Source: an uncultured Anaerococcus sp. (lineage in GTDB: Bacteria > Bacillota > Clostridia > Tissierellales > Peptoniphilaceae). From it: a stretch of 7,209 nt of DNA. Under the pieces are notes generated by a model. The model was not told where the DNA came from. It worked only from the letters and a program-made list of their open reading frames with translations, and searched no databases. Shown here in pieces: positions 1 to 6,460 of the stretch; positions within the stretch are counted from its first letter, which is position 1, and each line of letters starts with the position of its first letter. A program made the translations under genes and the position numbers. Location: assembly GCA_900551095.1 (NCBI GenBank), contig URUJ01000020.1, forward strand, positions 1-7,209. Reading direction: 5' to 3'.

Positions 1-61
1 AAAACAATCCCATTTCATCCCTAATATCTATAATTTTATCATAGATGATTAGGTTCATTTT

Positions 62-88
62 TAAGAACTATGCTTAAATCTGTTCTTA
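62..88. repeat. 7-bp inverted repeat left of the putative transfer origin
   Basis: taagaac (62-68) and gttctta (82-88) are perfect inverted arms separated by 13 bases. They lie in a gene-free stretch (1-240) just left of the other hairpins before mobC. This could be a relaxosome-protein binding site or chance in AT-rich DNA. Nothing in the sequence decides between these. Confidence 0.25.
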
Positions 89-113
89 TACTATTAGTAT
101 ATGAGCAAGCACA

Positions 114-133
114 GTAAGTGTACGGACACTTAC
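114..133. repeat. 8-bp inverted repeat, possible oriT hairpin
   Basis: gtaagtgt (114-121) and acacttac (126-133) form a perfect 8-bp stem with the 4-base loop acgg. It lies about 110 bases upstream of mobC. Mobilizable elements commonly carry such relaxase-recognition hairpins at the transfer origin directly before their mob genes. The oriT reading rests on position and structure only. No nic site can be assigned from the sequence alone. Confidence 0.4.
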
Positions 134-142
134 GAAAAAATT

Positions 143-178
143 AATGGAGCAGACCTTTACGGAATGCTCCATTTTTTT
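143..178 (+). terminator. Intrinsic terminator-like hairpin
   Basis: aatggagca (143-151) pairs with tgctccatt (165-173) to give a 9-bp stem with a 13-base loop, followed by a run of T (172-178). This has the form of a rho-independent terminator reading rightwards. It would end a transcript entering from beyond the left edge, insulating mobC. It could instead be part of the oriT structure, since it sits between two other hairpins. Confidence 0.55.
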
Positions 179-191
179 AATTTTTACCTTG

Positions 192-207
192 TTAGGGAGA
201 ACCCTAA
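192..207. repeat. Short hairpin before mobC, possible oriT core
   Basis: ttaggg (192-197) and ccctaa (202-207) form a 6-bp stem with loop agaa, followed directly by gaccccg. It lies 34 bases upstream of the mobC start. A compact hairpin next to a C-rich tract just upstream of mobC fits a nic region, but this is inference. A role as mRNA leader structure is also possible. Confidence 0.4.
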
Positions 208-240
208 GACCCCGAAATATATTTTATAAAGGAGAATAAA

Positions 241-642
241 ATGGCAAATAGATTTAGAAATGAAAGAATAGAAATAAAATTAACTAAGGAAGAAAAAGAA
301 GTTTTTGAAAAGAAAATGAAACTTGCTAATTGTAAAACTATGTCCCACTTTCTTAGGAAATGTGTATTGGAAAAAGAGATTTATGTTGTAGATTTAGAAC
401 AATTTAGAAACCTACAATGGCTACTTTCGAATGCAACAAATAATATAAATCAGATTGCAAAAGCTACTAATACAACTGGTGTTATTTACAAAAATGAAAT
501 TGAATCGATGGATAAGCAAATAGAAAATTTATCAAGAGAAATATGGCAGATTCATTCCCTACTTCTTAATAAATCAAAAGAAATCATGCAATATAAAATC
601 AAGATTCAAGTGTTATGGATCTCCAAATCATACAAAATCTAA
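241..642 (+). CDS. mobC: MobC-like plasmid mobilization relaxosome protein
   Basis: This is probably a relaxosome accessory protein that helps a relaxase open DNA at oriT. The 133-residue protein has a basic N-terminus and a ribbon-helix-helix-like first half with the segment SHFLRKCVL near residues 36-44. A block around residues 59-77 (LQWLLSNATNNINQIAKAT) resembles the conserved 'NLNQIA' region of the MobC family, and an amphipathic helix follows. The ATG has a strong ribosome binding site (aaggag, 229-234). After about residue 112 the tail is unlike what I expect for MobC, which usually ends shortly after the last helix and overlaps a relaxase gene. No relaxase reading frame follows, so the gene is probably an orphan whose 3' end was altered by a deletion or insertion. 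The family call is fairly firm; the broken end is inference. Confidence 0.75.
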   Translation: MANRFRNERIEIKLTKEEKEVFEKKMKLANCKTMSHFLRKCVLEKEIYVVDLEQFRNLQWLLSNATNNINQIAKATNTTGVIYKNEIESMDKQIENLSREIWQIHSLLLNKSKEIMQYKIKIQVLWISKSYKI

Positions 643-805
643 TTCCTATATAAGTCATTAAATATCAGATGAGCAATACTAAAAACTAGGTACATCAAAT
701 ATAGCATTTTTAATGAGTATAATTATATTTTTATTTTTCAAATCAATCTATCAGATTAAAAAATAACCTTCCAAACTTACATATAATATTCTAAGTAAAT
801 ACAAT

Positions 806-838
806 AAAAAAAGAATACTCTAATGCTAGAATATCCTT
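806..838 (-). terminator. Rho-independent terminator of the CBASS operon
   Basis: On the minus strand AAGGATATTCTA pairs with TAGAGTATTCTT around a 4-base loop. The 12-bp stem contains two G-U pairs and runs into seven T (plus-strand A run 806-812). It lies about 70 bases past the effector stop codon and is well placed to end the operon. The A-rich left flank gives only weak termination potential in the other direction. Confidence 0.8.
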
Positions 839-909
839 TAAATAACTTAGATAATACTTTTATATAAATAAATGCTTAAAATTTTTGTTGAATTAAACAA
901 AAAAGTCAT

Positions 910-1728
910 CTATATAACTTTATATCTTTCAGAAAAATTTCTATAGCTCTGTCTATCTTGCTGGTATACAAATACTTCCGCTATGTTACCTCTATCTGCT
1001 AACTTTAGCGACTGCTCAACAATTTCATAATTGTGTTGTGCGTGTGTTGTAGCAAAAATATTAATTAATACTCCTTTAGGTAACGCCCTAATTTCTTTTA
1101 CTACAAACTCTACAAATTTCGGATTATACTTTCTAACTCCTTCACTTTTTGTCTCGGAATTTATAACTTTAATTGTTGGTAATTGTTTCTTTTCTGGCGG
1201 GATTTGAAAATCATTTATTGAATAAGTATCTTCTAAAATTAAATTATATTCTAAAGAATCCTTATTATCGCAATTGATATATATAATTTTAGAAGATGTT
1301 TTTTCTTCGGAGATATTGTTTGTTACTATAAACTCACTGAATACATCATTAATAACTAGTTTAAATTGCATATAAATAGGAACTAATACTAAGTTACACT
1401 TTTCATATCCTAAAATTTTAGAGCATAACAAAAACCATAAATAACTATGATCATGATATATATTTCCATTGTTTAAAATCTTATTCTTATTTATTTTTCG
1501 TATAGTAAATATAGCTATTCCTGCAAAGAAAATACTTATTCCTAGATTTCCCAATTTTGACAAAAAATAATATATTATATCGATAATATCAAATGAAATA
1601 TCCTTAGGTTTTGTATTTATAACACTCTCAATATTCGATATTTTAGGTAAAAATAATGCTAAAAATATAAAGAAAAACTGACATAATTGAGTTTTACAAT
1701 CTTTAAACTTTCTAATAATTTCTTTCAT
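910..1728 (-). CDS. Putative two-transmembrane CBASS effector
   Basis: This is the last gene of the CBASS operon and the only candidate for its cell-killing effector. The 272-residue protein has a short basic N-terminus, a hydrophobic segment at about residues 16-31 and a second at about 49-77, interrupted by polar residues and ending in a basic stretch (RKINKNK). A soluble domain of roughly 190 residues follows. Visible features there are HDH at 92-94, VPIYMQFKL at 116-124 and an alternating hydrophobic region at 219-256 (INIFATTHAQH, EVFVYQQ). I do not recognise this domain; a divergent SAVED-type or other signal-sensing fold is possible. By analogy with two-TM CBASS effectors, the C-terminal part may bind the cyclic oligonucleotide and the membrane part may oligomerise and damage the inner membrane. 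The ATG follows GGGGAG by six bases and overlaps cap3 by 17 bases. Confidence 0.7.
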   Translation of the reverse strand: MKEIIRKFKDCKTQLCQFFFIFLALFLPKISNIESVINTKPKDISFDIIDIIYYFLSKLGNLGISIFFAGIAIFTIRKINKNKILNNGNIYHDHSYLWFLLCSKILGYEKCNLVLVPIYMQFKLVINDVFSEFIVTNNISEEKTSSKIIYINCDNKDSLEYNLILEDTYSINDFQIPPEKKQLPTIKVINSETKSEGVRKYNPKFVEFVVKEIRALPKGVLINIFATTHAQHNYEIVEQSLKLADRGNIAEVFVYQQDRQSYRNFSERYKVI

Positions 1729-2203
1729 GTCTATCTCCCCAATAAATTGTTTCTAACAACTCGATAATACCCGACTTTTCATATTTCCAAATTCTATATG
1801 CTTCATATCCTACTATAATGTGGAAATATAAACTTATTTCATCAGAACCTTTTGCTATTTTCCCCCAGTTTTTTAAGTCTATATCTGAATATTGGGGAAT
1901 AGCTTCAGGATGAGTATGCCATTCACCTACATACCTATAAATTTTACCACTTCTTAAATATATTGAGTTACAGGTCTCTATATGTTTAGTATCTAACCTC
2001 TTAAATCTATTCCTTTTTCTCTTGTCATTTTTATATGGTTCTGTTGCATAACCTATAGTATAATCATTATTTTGTAAGTTTTCTTTACCTATAATTATTC
2101 CACCAGATTCTAAACCATTTTGTTTATATTGTATATATTTCTTAAATAAATCAATAACTGAATCCTTAATTTTAACCCTTTGAATATTTTCACTTATTGT
2201 CAT
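1712..2203 (-). CDS. cap3: Cap3, JAB/JAMM-family isopeptidase of type II CBASS
   Basis: This is a zinc metalloprotease that, in characterised type II CBASS, removes the CD-NTase from proteins to which Cap2 has joined it. The 163-residue protein carries the full JAMM signature. E32 lies in ESGGIIIG, followed by H96 and H98 in EWHTHP, then S106 and D109, exactly matching HxHx7SxxD. All zinc ligands and the catalytic glutamate are therefore present and the enzyme should be active. The ATG overlaps the cap2 stop as ATGA, which indicates coupled translation; the upstream GGTG is a weak ribosome binding site. The 3' end overlaps the effector by 17 bases. The JAMM fold alone could fit other deubiquitinase-like proteins, but the adjacent E2-E1 fusion and CD-NTase settle the assignment. 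Confidence 0.9.
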   Translation of the reverse strand: MTISENIQRVKIKDSVIDLFKKYIQYKQNGLESGGIIIGKENLQNNDYTIGYATEPYKNDKRKRNRFKRLDTKHIETCNSIYLRSGKIYRYVGEWHTHPEAIPQYSDIDLKNWGKIAKGSDEISLYFHIIVGYEAYRIWKYEKSGIIELLETIYWGDRHERNY

Positions 2204-3942
2204 AATTCACCACAAATACTACAAGTTTTATTATAAATATTATCAAATTCTATGATTTCAGAATCAGACTTTTGTGATACAAATCGTTTAGAAAAATTTA
2301 ATCCTGCTAATTTGAAATAATAATCGTCACCTTTTGAAGAAAATATAAGATTACTGTGTATCCTATTAAGTGCGTGCTTCTTTAATAAATCCATAAACAT
2401 TAGACTTGTTTTTATAGATATTAATGAACCATAAGAAATAAAAGAACCCTGACATCCAGAGTTAGATTTAGCAATGACTTGTCCTTTTTGCGTATAAGCT
2501 AATGAATTATATAAATTTCCTCCATCGTCCCTTGTAAACATACATTCATAACACCCTTTATAATTTATATCAAAAAATGCTACATGTGAGCCAATATCTA
2601 ATGGCTCATTCCATAAATAAAAAACAGGTGTCTGTATTTTATTAGTAACAATATATTTATTTAACCAACGGTTAAGAATTTCATTTCCAGTTGCTGATAT
2701 TATATAATCATAATCTTCAAATTCTATAGAACAATCTTCAATTGCATCCTCAATTTTGTTATCAACAGTTTTTATATTTAAATTTTGTAAGTTTTTCTCT
2801 CCATATATTCTCAAAGCTTCTGCCTTATAGTTGTAAAGATATTCAATGCCAAGTAAATGTCTATATATATTTTCAGCATTCAGATGATCTGAATCAACAA
2901 GAGTAATATCCTCTACTCCCGATTTGATCAAATTGCTAAATGTATATCCCCCGATAGAACCACATCCTATTAAAAGATATTTTTTATTAGCAAGTATATT
3001 TTTATCGAATGATGTTCTATTCATTAGATAACTCTTATCTATTCTATTTACACTGAGAGGAATGATTCTATCAGCATTACTAATTTTTAGCTTATCAAAC
3101 TCAATATCATACTCTCCATTTTCAATTAAAAATCCTATTACATTATTAATTTCTTCAGGTTGTTTAATTTCAAATATAAAAAGCATATCTTTTGTTTTTA
3201 AATATCTCTTATCTTTAATGTTAAAAGAGCAATAGCTCAAGATATTATTTAAATATGATAAATCTATAGATTTTCTGAAATCAGGAGGATATATTGCTTT
3301 ATTTGGAGCTAAGAAGAAATATAAACCATTGAATTGTGTTCTATCCCTATATCCCCATAAATCAAAATCTGATGATAAGGTACTTGCAAAATAAGATGTT
3401 ATAGTAGTTCTCTTTAGATATTCAGCATCCGTCTCATTTTTCTTTCTTACTTTAGATATCTTATTTTTTGTACAATAACTAATCTTTTGGTTTTTCTTTT
3501 CTTTGGGAATAGCAACATCAATATTTTTATAATCATCTCTGTTGTATATATACGAATTAAATTCTTCCAACAAATCTCTCTTGTTTTTACCATTTATGCC
3601 ATCATCTAAAATTTTAATAGCTTTGTCTATGCATTGATTAAAAACTCCCTCAAAATTCCAATCTATCAAAGCTCCTTCTAAATCAAATAAACATAGTTTC
3701 CCATTCTTTTCAACATGTGGGATAAAAGGGAGCTTATCTATCTCACAGTATATATCTATTAAACTTAGTTCCCAATTTAATGGTAATCCAATTTTAACTG
3801 GAATTAACTTACTATTTGTTGATAAAGAACAACTGATTAAAAATTTATATTCTGTCTTTTTAAAGCTTGCATTCTCTTCAATCATAACGTCTGAGATATA
3901 TTTATTATCTAATAAGATATCTCTTAATTGATTTGAGTCCAA
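2200..3942 (-). CDS. cap2: Cap2, E2-E1 fusion conjugating enzyme of type II CBASS
   Basis: Cap2 proteins attach the C-terminus of their CD-NTase to target proteins by ubiquitin-like chemistry, which primes signal synthesis. The 580-residue protein begins with an E2-like domain (about 1-135) with the probable catalytic cysteine C84 in PHVEKNGKLCLF. A linker region follows, then a ThiF/E1 adenylation domain from about 318. The nucleotide-binding loop is GCGSIGG (326-332), with D350 in LVDSD and N358/R361 in ENIYRH. The likely E1 catalytic cysteine is C497 in SNSGCQGSF. Zinc ligands are probably C464/C467 (GCYEC) and C574/C577 (CSIC) at the extreme C-terminus. The start is TTG directly abutting the CD-NTase TAA, served by a GGGAG lying within the last CD-NTase codons. 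No in-frame ATG occurs before codon 20, which would cut into the E2 domain. Confidence 0.9.
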   Translation of the reverse strand: MDSNQLRDILLDNKYISDVMIEENASFKKTEYKFLISCSLSTNSKLIPVKIGLPLNWELSLIDIYCEIDKLPFIPHVEKNGKLCLFDLEGALIDWNFEGVFNQCIDKAIKILDDGINGKNKRDLLEEFNSYIYNRDDYKNIDVAIPKEKKNQKISYCTKNKISKVRKKNETDAEYLKRTTITSYFASTLSSDFDLWGYRDRTQFNGLYFFLAPNKAIYPPDFRKSIDLSYLNNILSYCSFNIKDKRYLKTKDMLFIFEIKQPEEINNVIGFLIENGEYDIEFDKLKISNADRIIPLSVNRIDKSYLMNRTSFDKNILANKKYLLIGCGSIGGYTFSNLIKSGVEDITLVDSDHLNAENIYRHLLGIEYLYNYKAEALRIYGEKNLQNLNIKTVDNKIEDAIEDCSIEFEDYDYIISATGNEILNRWLNKYIVTNKIQTPVFYLWNEPLDIGSHVAFFDINYKGCYECMFTRDDGGNLYNSLAYTQKGQVIAKSNSGCQGSFISYGSLISIKTSLMFMDLLKKHALNRIHSNLIFSSKGDDYYFKLAGLNFSKRFVSQKSDSEIIEFDNIYNKTCSICGEL

Positions 3943-4971
3943 TTAATATATCTCCCATCCAGATGAACTTGATGAGGGAATATAGTTAACTTGATTTTTA
4001 GCTGTGTTTTTCTCTTCAGGAATTTCGAAATCATCTCCAAAAATCTTATTCAATTTTTTATATTGGGCATACTCATCAATTTCATTTCTAGCTTCTTTCA
4101 AATCGTTAGAAAACTTTGTAATCTTATCTTTAAAATCTGTCATTTGATTATCTGTCATTTTTTCAAAGACATCATTTGGAAAATCAAATGAAAGTTCATA
4201 TGGTAAAGATAACTCTATTCTATAAAGATCTCTACCATTTTCTGTTTTTCTATAATGAAATTTATTCTTTATATAATTAACGACATCTATTAATACTGTC
4301 AAATCATCATCAGAATAATAAGAAAAGTTGTCAATAGCCATTAATGTTAATCCTATACTTGCTGGAGAAGTATGCCCAAAGTTACTAAATCGCCTGTTCC
4401 TCCATTTTTTTATATAACGTATGATTCTTCTAAATTGATCTCTTTGTTCTCCTTTAACAATTGTATTATTAATATAATCTACGAGGCCTTTTGGATCAGC
4501 TTTTTCCCATTTAATAGAATCCTGATTGCTTGAAATTCCTTTAGCAATATACAATTGACTTTCTTTATTCTCATTATCCTCATAAGCATAAACTACTAAA
4601 TCAACATGAAACGCAGCTTTATTATTTTTTTTATAAGTTACTGTTACACAAGGCTTTTTTATCTTAGCACCATAGTCTGTATGATTCTCTAGTATAGAAC
4701 AAATTTTTTCCTTTAAATCCAACGGTTTGTAATCATCTTTATTTACATTAAATATTAATCCAACGTCTATATCATATTCTTGATCTTCTTCAGGTTTTAT
4801 TCCTGTTTTTAGAATGTAGCTGCCTTGATTTATAACATCAAACGATGGCAAGTCATCAGAATTTCTTAAAATGTTGACTAATACTTCACGTTTCTCTTTT
4901 AATTCATGATTCGTATCAAAGTCTACTCTTATATTATCATTGAATTTTTCAAATTGTTTTTGAACAGTCAT
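3943..4971 (-). CDS. CD-NTase, CBASS cyclic oligonucleotide synthase
   Basis: This is a cGAS/DncV-like nucleotidyltransferase that makes the second messenger activating the CBASS effector. The 342-residue protein shows the catalytic core clearly: G50-S51 in INQGSYILKT, the metal-binding pair D67 and D69 in EYDIDVG, and the third acidic residue D124 in FHVDLVV. A helical C-terminal half follows, with RRIIRYIKKWR near 181-191 and SPASIG at 202-207. The last ten residues, SSSSSGWEIY, look like a flexible tail, which fits a C-terminus used as a conjugation handle by Cap2. It ends in tyrosine rather than glycine, with the nearest glycine at 338. The product nucleotide cannot be predicted from the sequence. 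The ATG has an AGGAG ten bases upstream and follows the regulator by 21 bases. Confidence 0.92.
   Translation of the reverse strand: MTVQKQFEKFNDNIRVDFDTNHELKEKREVLVNILRNSDDLPSFDVINQGSYILKTGIKPEEDQEYDIDVGLIFNVNKDDYKPLDLKEKICSILENHTDYGAKIKKPCVTVTYKKNNKAAFHVDLVVYAYEDNENKESQLYIAKGISSNQDSIKWEKADPKGLVDYINNTIVKGEQRDQFRRIIRYIKKWRNRRFSNFGHTSPASIGLTLMAIDNFSYYSDDDLTVLIDVVNYIKNKFHYRKTENGRDLYRIELSLPYELSFDFPNDVFEKMTDNQMTDFKDKITKFSNDLKEARNEIDEYAQYKKLNKIFGDDFEIPEEKNTAKNQVNYIPSSSSSGWEIY
3949..3953 (-). promoter_or_regulatory. Ribosome binding site for the TTG start of cap2
   Basis: On the minus strand GGGAG lies six bases before the TTG start and inside the Trp-Glu codons of the CD-NTase tail. The CD-NTase TAA and the cap2 TTG are directly adjacent. 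This supports the TTG as the true start and suggests termination-reinitiation coupling. Confidence 0.7.
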
Positions 4972-4992
4972 TAGTTGTGCTCTCCTTTTCTA

Positions 4993-5205
4993 TTAAATTG
5001 AATTACTTTTATACATAGATATAACATCATTAAAGTCTACATCTAACTCTTTACAAATTCTATATAAAACTTGCATACTAACAAATTCTCCCTTTGTCAT
5101 TTTTGCTACTGTTGCAGTTGATATACCTACTCTATCCATCAAGTCTTTTTTGTTCATATTTTTATCAATTAATACTTTCCAGAGTCCATTGTAATTAATC
5201 TTCAT
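4993..5205 (-). CDS. Small XRE/Cro-type helix-turn-helix regulator
   Basis: This is a 70-residue DNA-binding protein that is essentially one Cro/C1-type helix-turn-helix domain. KKDLMDRVGISTATVAKMTKGE holds the helix-turn-helix, and VLYRICKELDVDFNDVI is the typical closing helix pair of this small class. I chose the ATG at 5205 because AAGGA lies eight bases upstream. The in-frame ATG three codons earlier (5214) is too close to that site, and MKINYN is a usual beginning for the family. It is the first gene of the CBASS operon and sits next to a promoter with a palindrome, so it probably represses the operon. It resembles the CapH role, but no CapP peptidase partner is present here, so induction must work differently or through a factor encoded elsewhere. 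Confidence 0.82.
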   Translation of the reverse strand: MKINYNGLWKVLIDKNMNKKDLMDRVGISTATVAKMTKGEFVSMQVLYRICKELDVDFNDVISMYKSNSI

Positions 5206-5235
5206 AATTATCATCCTTATTCTGTTTTTTATTAC

Positions 5236-5258
5236 GCAAATAAAACTTTTGTATTTGC
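5236..5258. promoter_or_regulatory. Operator-like palindrome after the CBASS promoter
   Basis: gcaaata (5236-5242) and tatttgc (5252-5258) are perfect 7-bp inverted arms around a 9-base centre that is itself partly symmetric. The site lies about 20-40 bases downstream of the -10 box, within the early transcribed leader. A dimeric HTH repressor there would block transcription, and the first gene of the operon is such a protein. Binding is inferred. Confidence 0.55.
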
Positions 5259-5310
5259 AAACTTTTACTTTACTATATTATACTTTATATTCGTTGTAAT
5301 TTCAAACTTT
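5243..5310. repeat. Three aaacttt direct repeats across the CBASS promoter
   Basis: The heptamer aaacttt occurs at 5243-5249, 5259-5265 and 5304-5310. The first two are 16 bases apart and overlap or flank the palindrome; the third overlaps the -35 box. They may be half-sites for the XRE regulator, but a 7-base AT-rich word can recur by chance. Confidence 0.3.
5277..5305 (-). promoter_or_regulatory. Sigma-70-type promoter of the CBASS operon
   Basis: On the minus strand, -35 TTGAAA (5300-5305) and -10 TATAAT (5277-5282) are separated by exactly 17 bases. Transcription would start near 5270, giving a leader of about 65 bases before the regulator gene. The upstream DNA is very AT-rich. No other promoter of this quality is seen before the downstream CBASS genes. 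Confidence 0.8.
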
Positions 5311-5534
5311 GCATTAATAGAATTATTAAGTAGAAAATTATAGGCATTTGAGATATCATCGATATTTATATATCAGTACATTTGTTATATCATATCTCAT
5401 TGTTATAAATATTTGTTTTACAAGTCCAAAAATTTTGATAAAATTTCCTATCTTTAAGTTCTATAATTCTCTTATACTATTTACAAGGCTAAGCATTGAC
5501 AGGAAATTTATTTAATTTTAAATACTATAATGCA
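5311..5534. other. Gene-free AT-rich spacer between AbiE and CBASS
   Basis: I see no convincing gene, RNA gene or mobile element in this part of the gap between the two operons. It contains an 8-bp inverted repeat (tgagatat 5349-5356 and atatctca 5392-5399) and a plus-strand TTGACA at 5496 followed 17 bases later by TAAATA. The latter could be a weak promoter, but it leads into no reading frame. Confidence 0.5.
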
Positions 5535-5571
5535 AAATAAAAAAGAAGTAAAATAATTCCACTTCTCTTTT
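5535..5571 (-). terminator. Rho-independent terminator of the AbiE operon
   Basis: On the minus strand AAAAGAGAAGT pairs with ACTTCTTTTTT (one G-U pair) around an 11-base loop, and the T-rich run continues as ATTTT. It begins about 47 bases past the toxin stop codon. It should separate the toxin-antitoxin transcript from the CBASS operon, which has its own promoter further on. Confidence 0.7.
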
Positions 5572-5598
5572 AACTGATATTTTCTTACCTATAATATT

Positions 5599-5613
5599 AC
5601 AGACAGTGTCTGT
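5599..5613. repeat. Perfect 15-bp palindrome after the AbiEii gene
   Basis: acagaca (5599-5605) and tgtctgt (5607-5613) are perfect arms around one central base. The site lies four bases past the AbiEii stop codon. A one-base loop makes a hairpin unlikely to form at full length, and no T run follows directly, so it looks more like a binding site for a dimeric protein than a terminator. Its partner is unknown. Confidence 0.4.
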
Positions 5614-5617
5614 TAAA

Positions 5618-6460
5618 TTACGACTCATTAATCCTATTTGATAAAATTATAACTACATCAACAACCTTATCAAAGGTCAAATCTCCAATATACTTATTTT
5701 CACTTAAATATACTTCCCACAAGGATCTTAGGTATGAATCTTCCTTTATATCCTCGATTATTTCCTCATAGTCTTTCATTATCTCCTTACTTCCTCTTTT
5801 ATTTGAGGTTCTTTCTATTGCTTCTTTTAAAATTTTATAATCTATCTCATCTTTTTTTAATTTGTAGAGGGTGTATAGGTCGTAAAAGTCTCTCATTCGT
5901 GTTGTTGTTATATTTCTTCTGATTATGGTTTCATATTTTTCTGCTAAAATTGTTTCTAATGGATATGCCATTATTTTTATAGCTTCTTTGCTAAAGATAC
6001 ATGGATAGGTGTATTCTATTTCCCTTGGTGTTATTGCATCACCCGTTGTAAGGTCAAGTTTCATAGGGTTTTTAGTCTTTCCAACATTTGCTATTAGTGA
6101 TATTCTAAAGTTCTCGTACTCATCCTCTTCCCTAATATAACTGATGTCTTTTATTTCAAATCTTATTCCATCATCTATGTTGATATTTATTATTTCTTCT
6201 GCGATTTCTTTTATTTTTTCTTCATTTAGAGCTATTCCTTTAATAGTAGTATCCATGTCCATGGTTGTTCTATTTTCAATTCCAATTAAGGAAGATATTA
6301 GGAATCCTCCTTTTATTACAAAATTATTTTTGTACTTTGATTTAGATAGCCTTTCTAAAAATCTTTCAAAGAAATATATTTGCAAAACTTCTTGCGACTT
6401 TAGATTTTTCTTCTCTGCCAAACTTCTTATCTTTCCCTTTATACTCTCGATATTAATCAC
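5618..6460 (-). CDS. abiEii: AbiEii/AbiGii-family nucleotidyltransferase toxin
   Basis: This is the toxin of a type IV toxin-antitoxin pair. Family members are DUF1814 nucleotidyltransferases that arrest growth; MenT relatives modify tRNA 3' ends, but the target here is unknown. The 280-residue protein carries all the expected motifs. These are KGGFLISSL at 50-58 with D68 and D70 in TTMDMDTT, MKLDL at 133-137, LETILAEKYETI at 168-179, and RMRDFYDLY at 188-196. No catalytic motif is missing, so it is likely active. Translation starts with GTG, which overlaps the antitoxin stop as GTGA; GGAGG seven bases upstream supports this start. The downstream gap holds a palindrome and the operon's terminator. 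The family call is firm and the substrate is open. Confidence 0.9.
   Translation of the reverse strand: MINIESIKGKIRSLAEKKNLKSQEVLQIYFFERFLERLSKSKYKNNFVIKGGFLISSLIGIENRTTMDMDTTIKGIALNEEKIKEIAEEIININIDDGIRFEIKDISYIREEDEYENFRISLIANVGKTKNPMKLDLTTGDAITPREIEYTYPCIFSKEAIKIMAYPLETILAEKYETIIRRNITTTRMRDFYDLYTLYKLKKDEIDYKILKEAIERTSNKRGSKEIMKDYEEIIEDIKEDSYLRSLWEVYLSENKYIGDLTFDKVVDVVIILSNRINES

Noticed and set aside
731..766. Nested imperfect hairpin (ttattttt/aaaaataa with inner aatct/agatt)
   Set aside because: It is almost entirely A and T, has a lopsided internal loop, and lies beyond the good terminator at 806-838. It is probably chance pairing in AT-rich DNA.
910..1728. Assigning the effector to the SAVED family
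   Set aside because: The stretch around residues 219-256 has a faint SAVED-like pattern of strand, small residues and strand, but the rest of the soluble domain does not support it and is short for a SAVED domain. It is kept only as an alternative.
3991..4191. Plus-strand reading frame of 66 codons, rich in Phe and Ile
   Set aside because: It lies entirely antisense to the CD-NTase 3' half, has no ribosome binding site of note and resembles no family. The composition reflects AT-rich complementary codons.
4993..5205. Calling the HTH protein CapH
   Set aside because: Size and position fit, but the defining CapP peptidase partner is absent from the window, and the sequence alone does not separate CapH from other small Cro-like proteins.
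5496..5531. Plus-strand promoter with TTGACA at 5496 and TATAAT at 5526
   Set aside because: These two perfect boxes are 24 bases apart, too far for a normal promoter. The 17-base alternative TAAATA is weak, and no plus-strand gene follows.
5734..5922. Plus-strand reading frame of 62 codons with a hydrophobic run
   Set aside because: It is antisense to the conserved C-terminal motifs of AbiEii. Its leucine- and phenylalanine-rich sequence is a by-product of lysine/glutamate-rich codons on the other strand.
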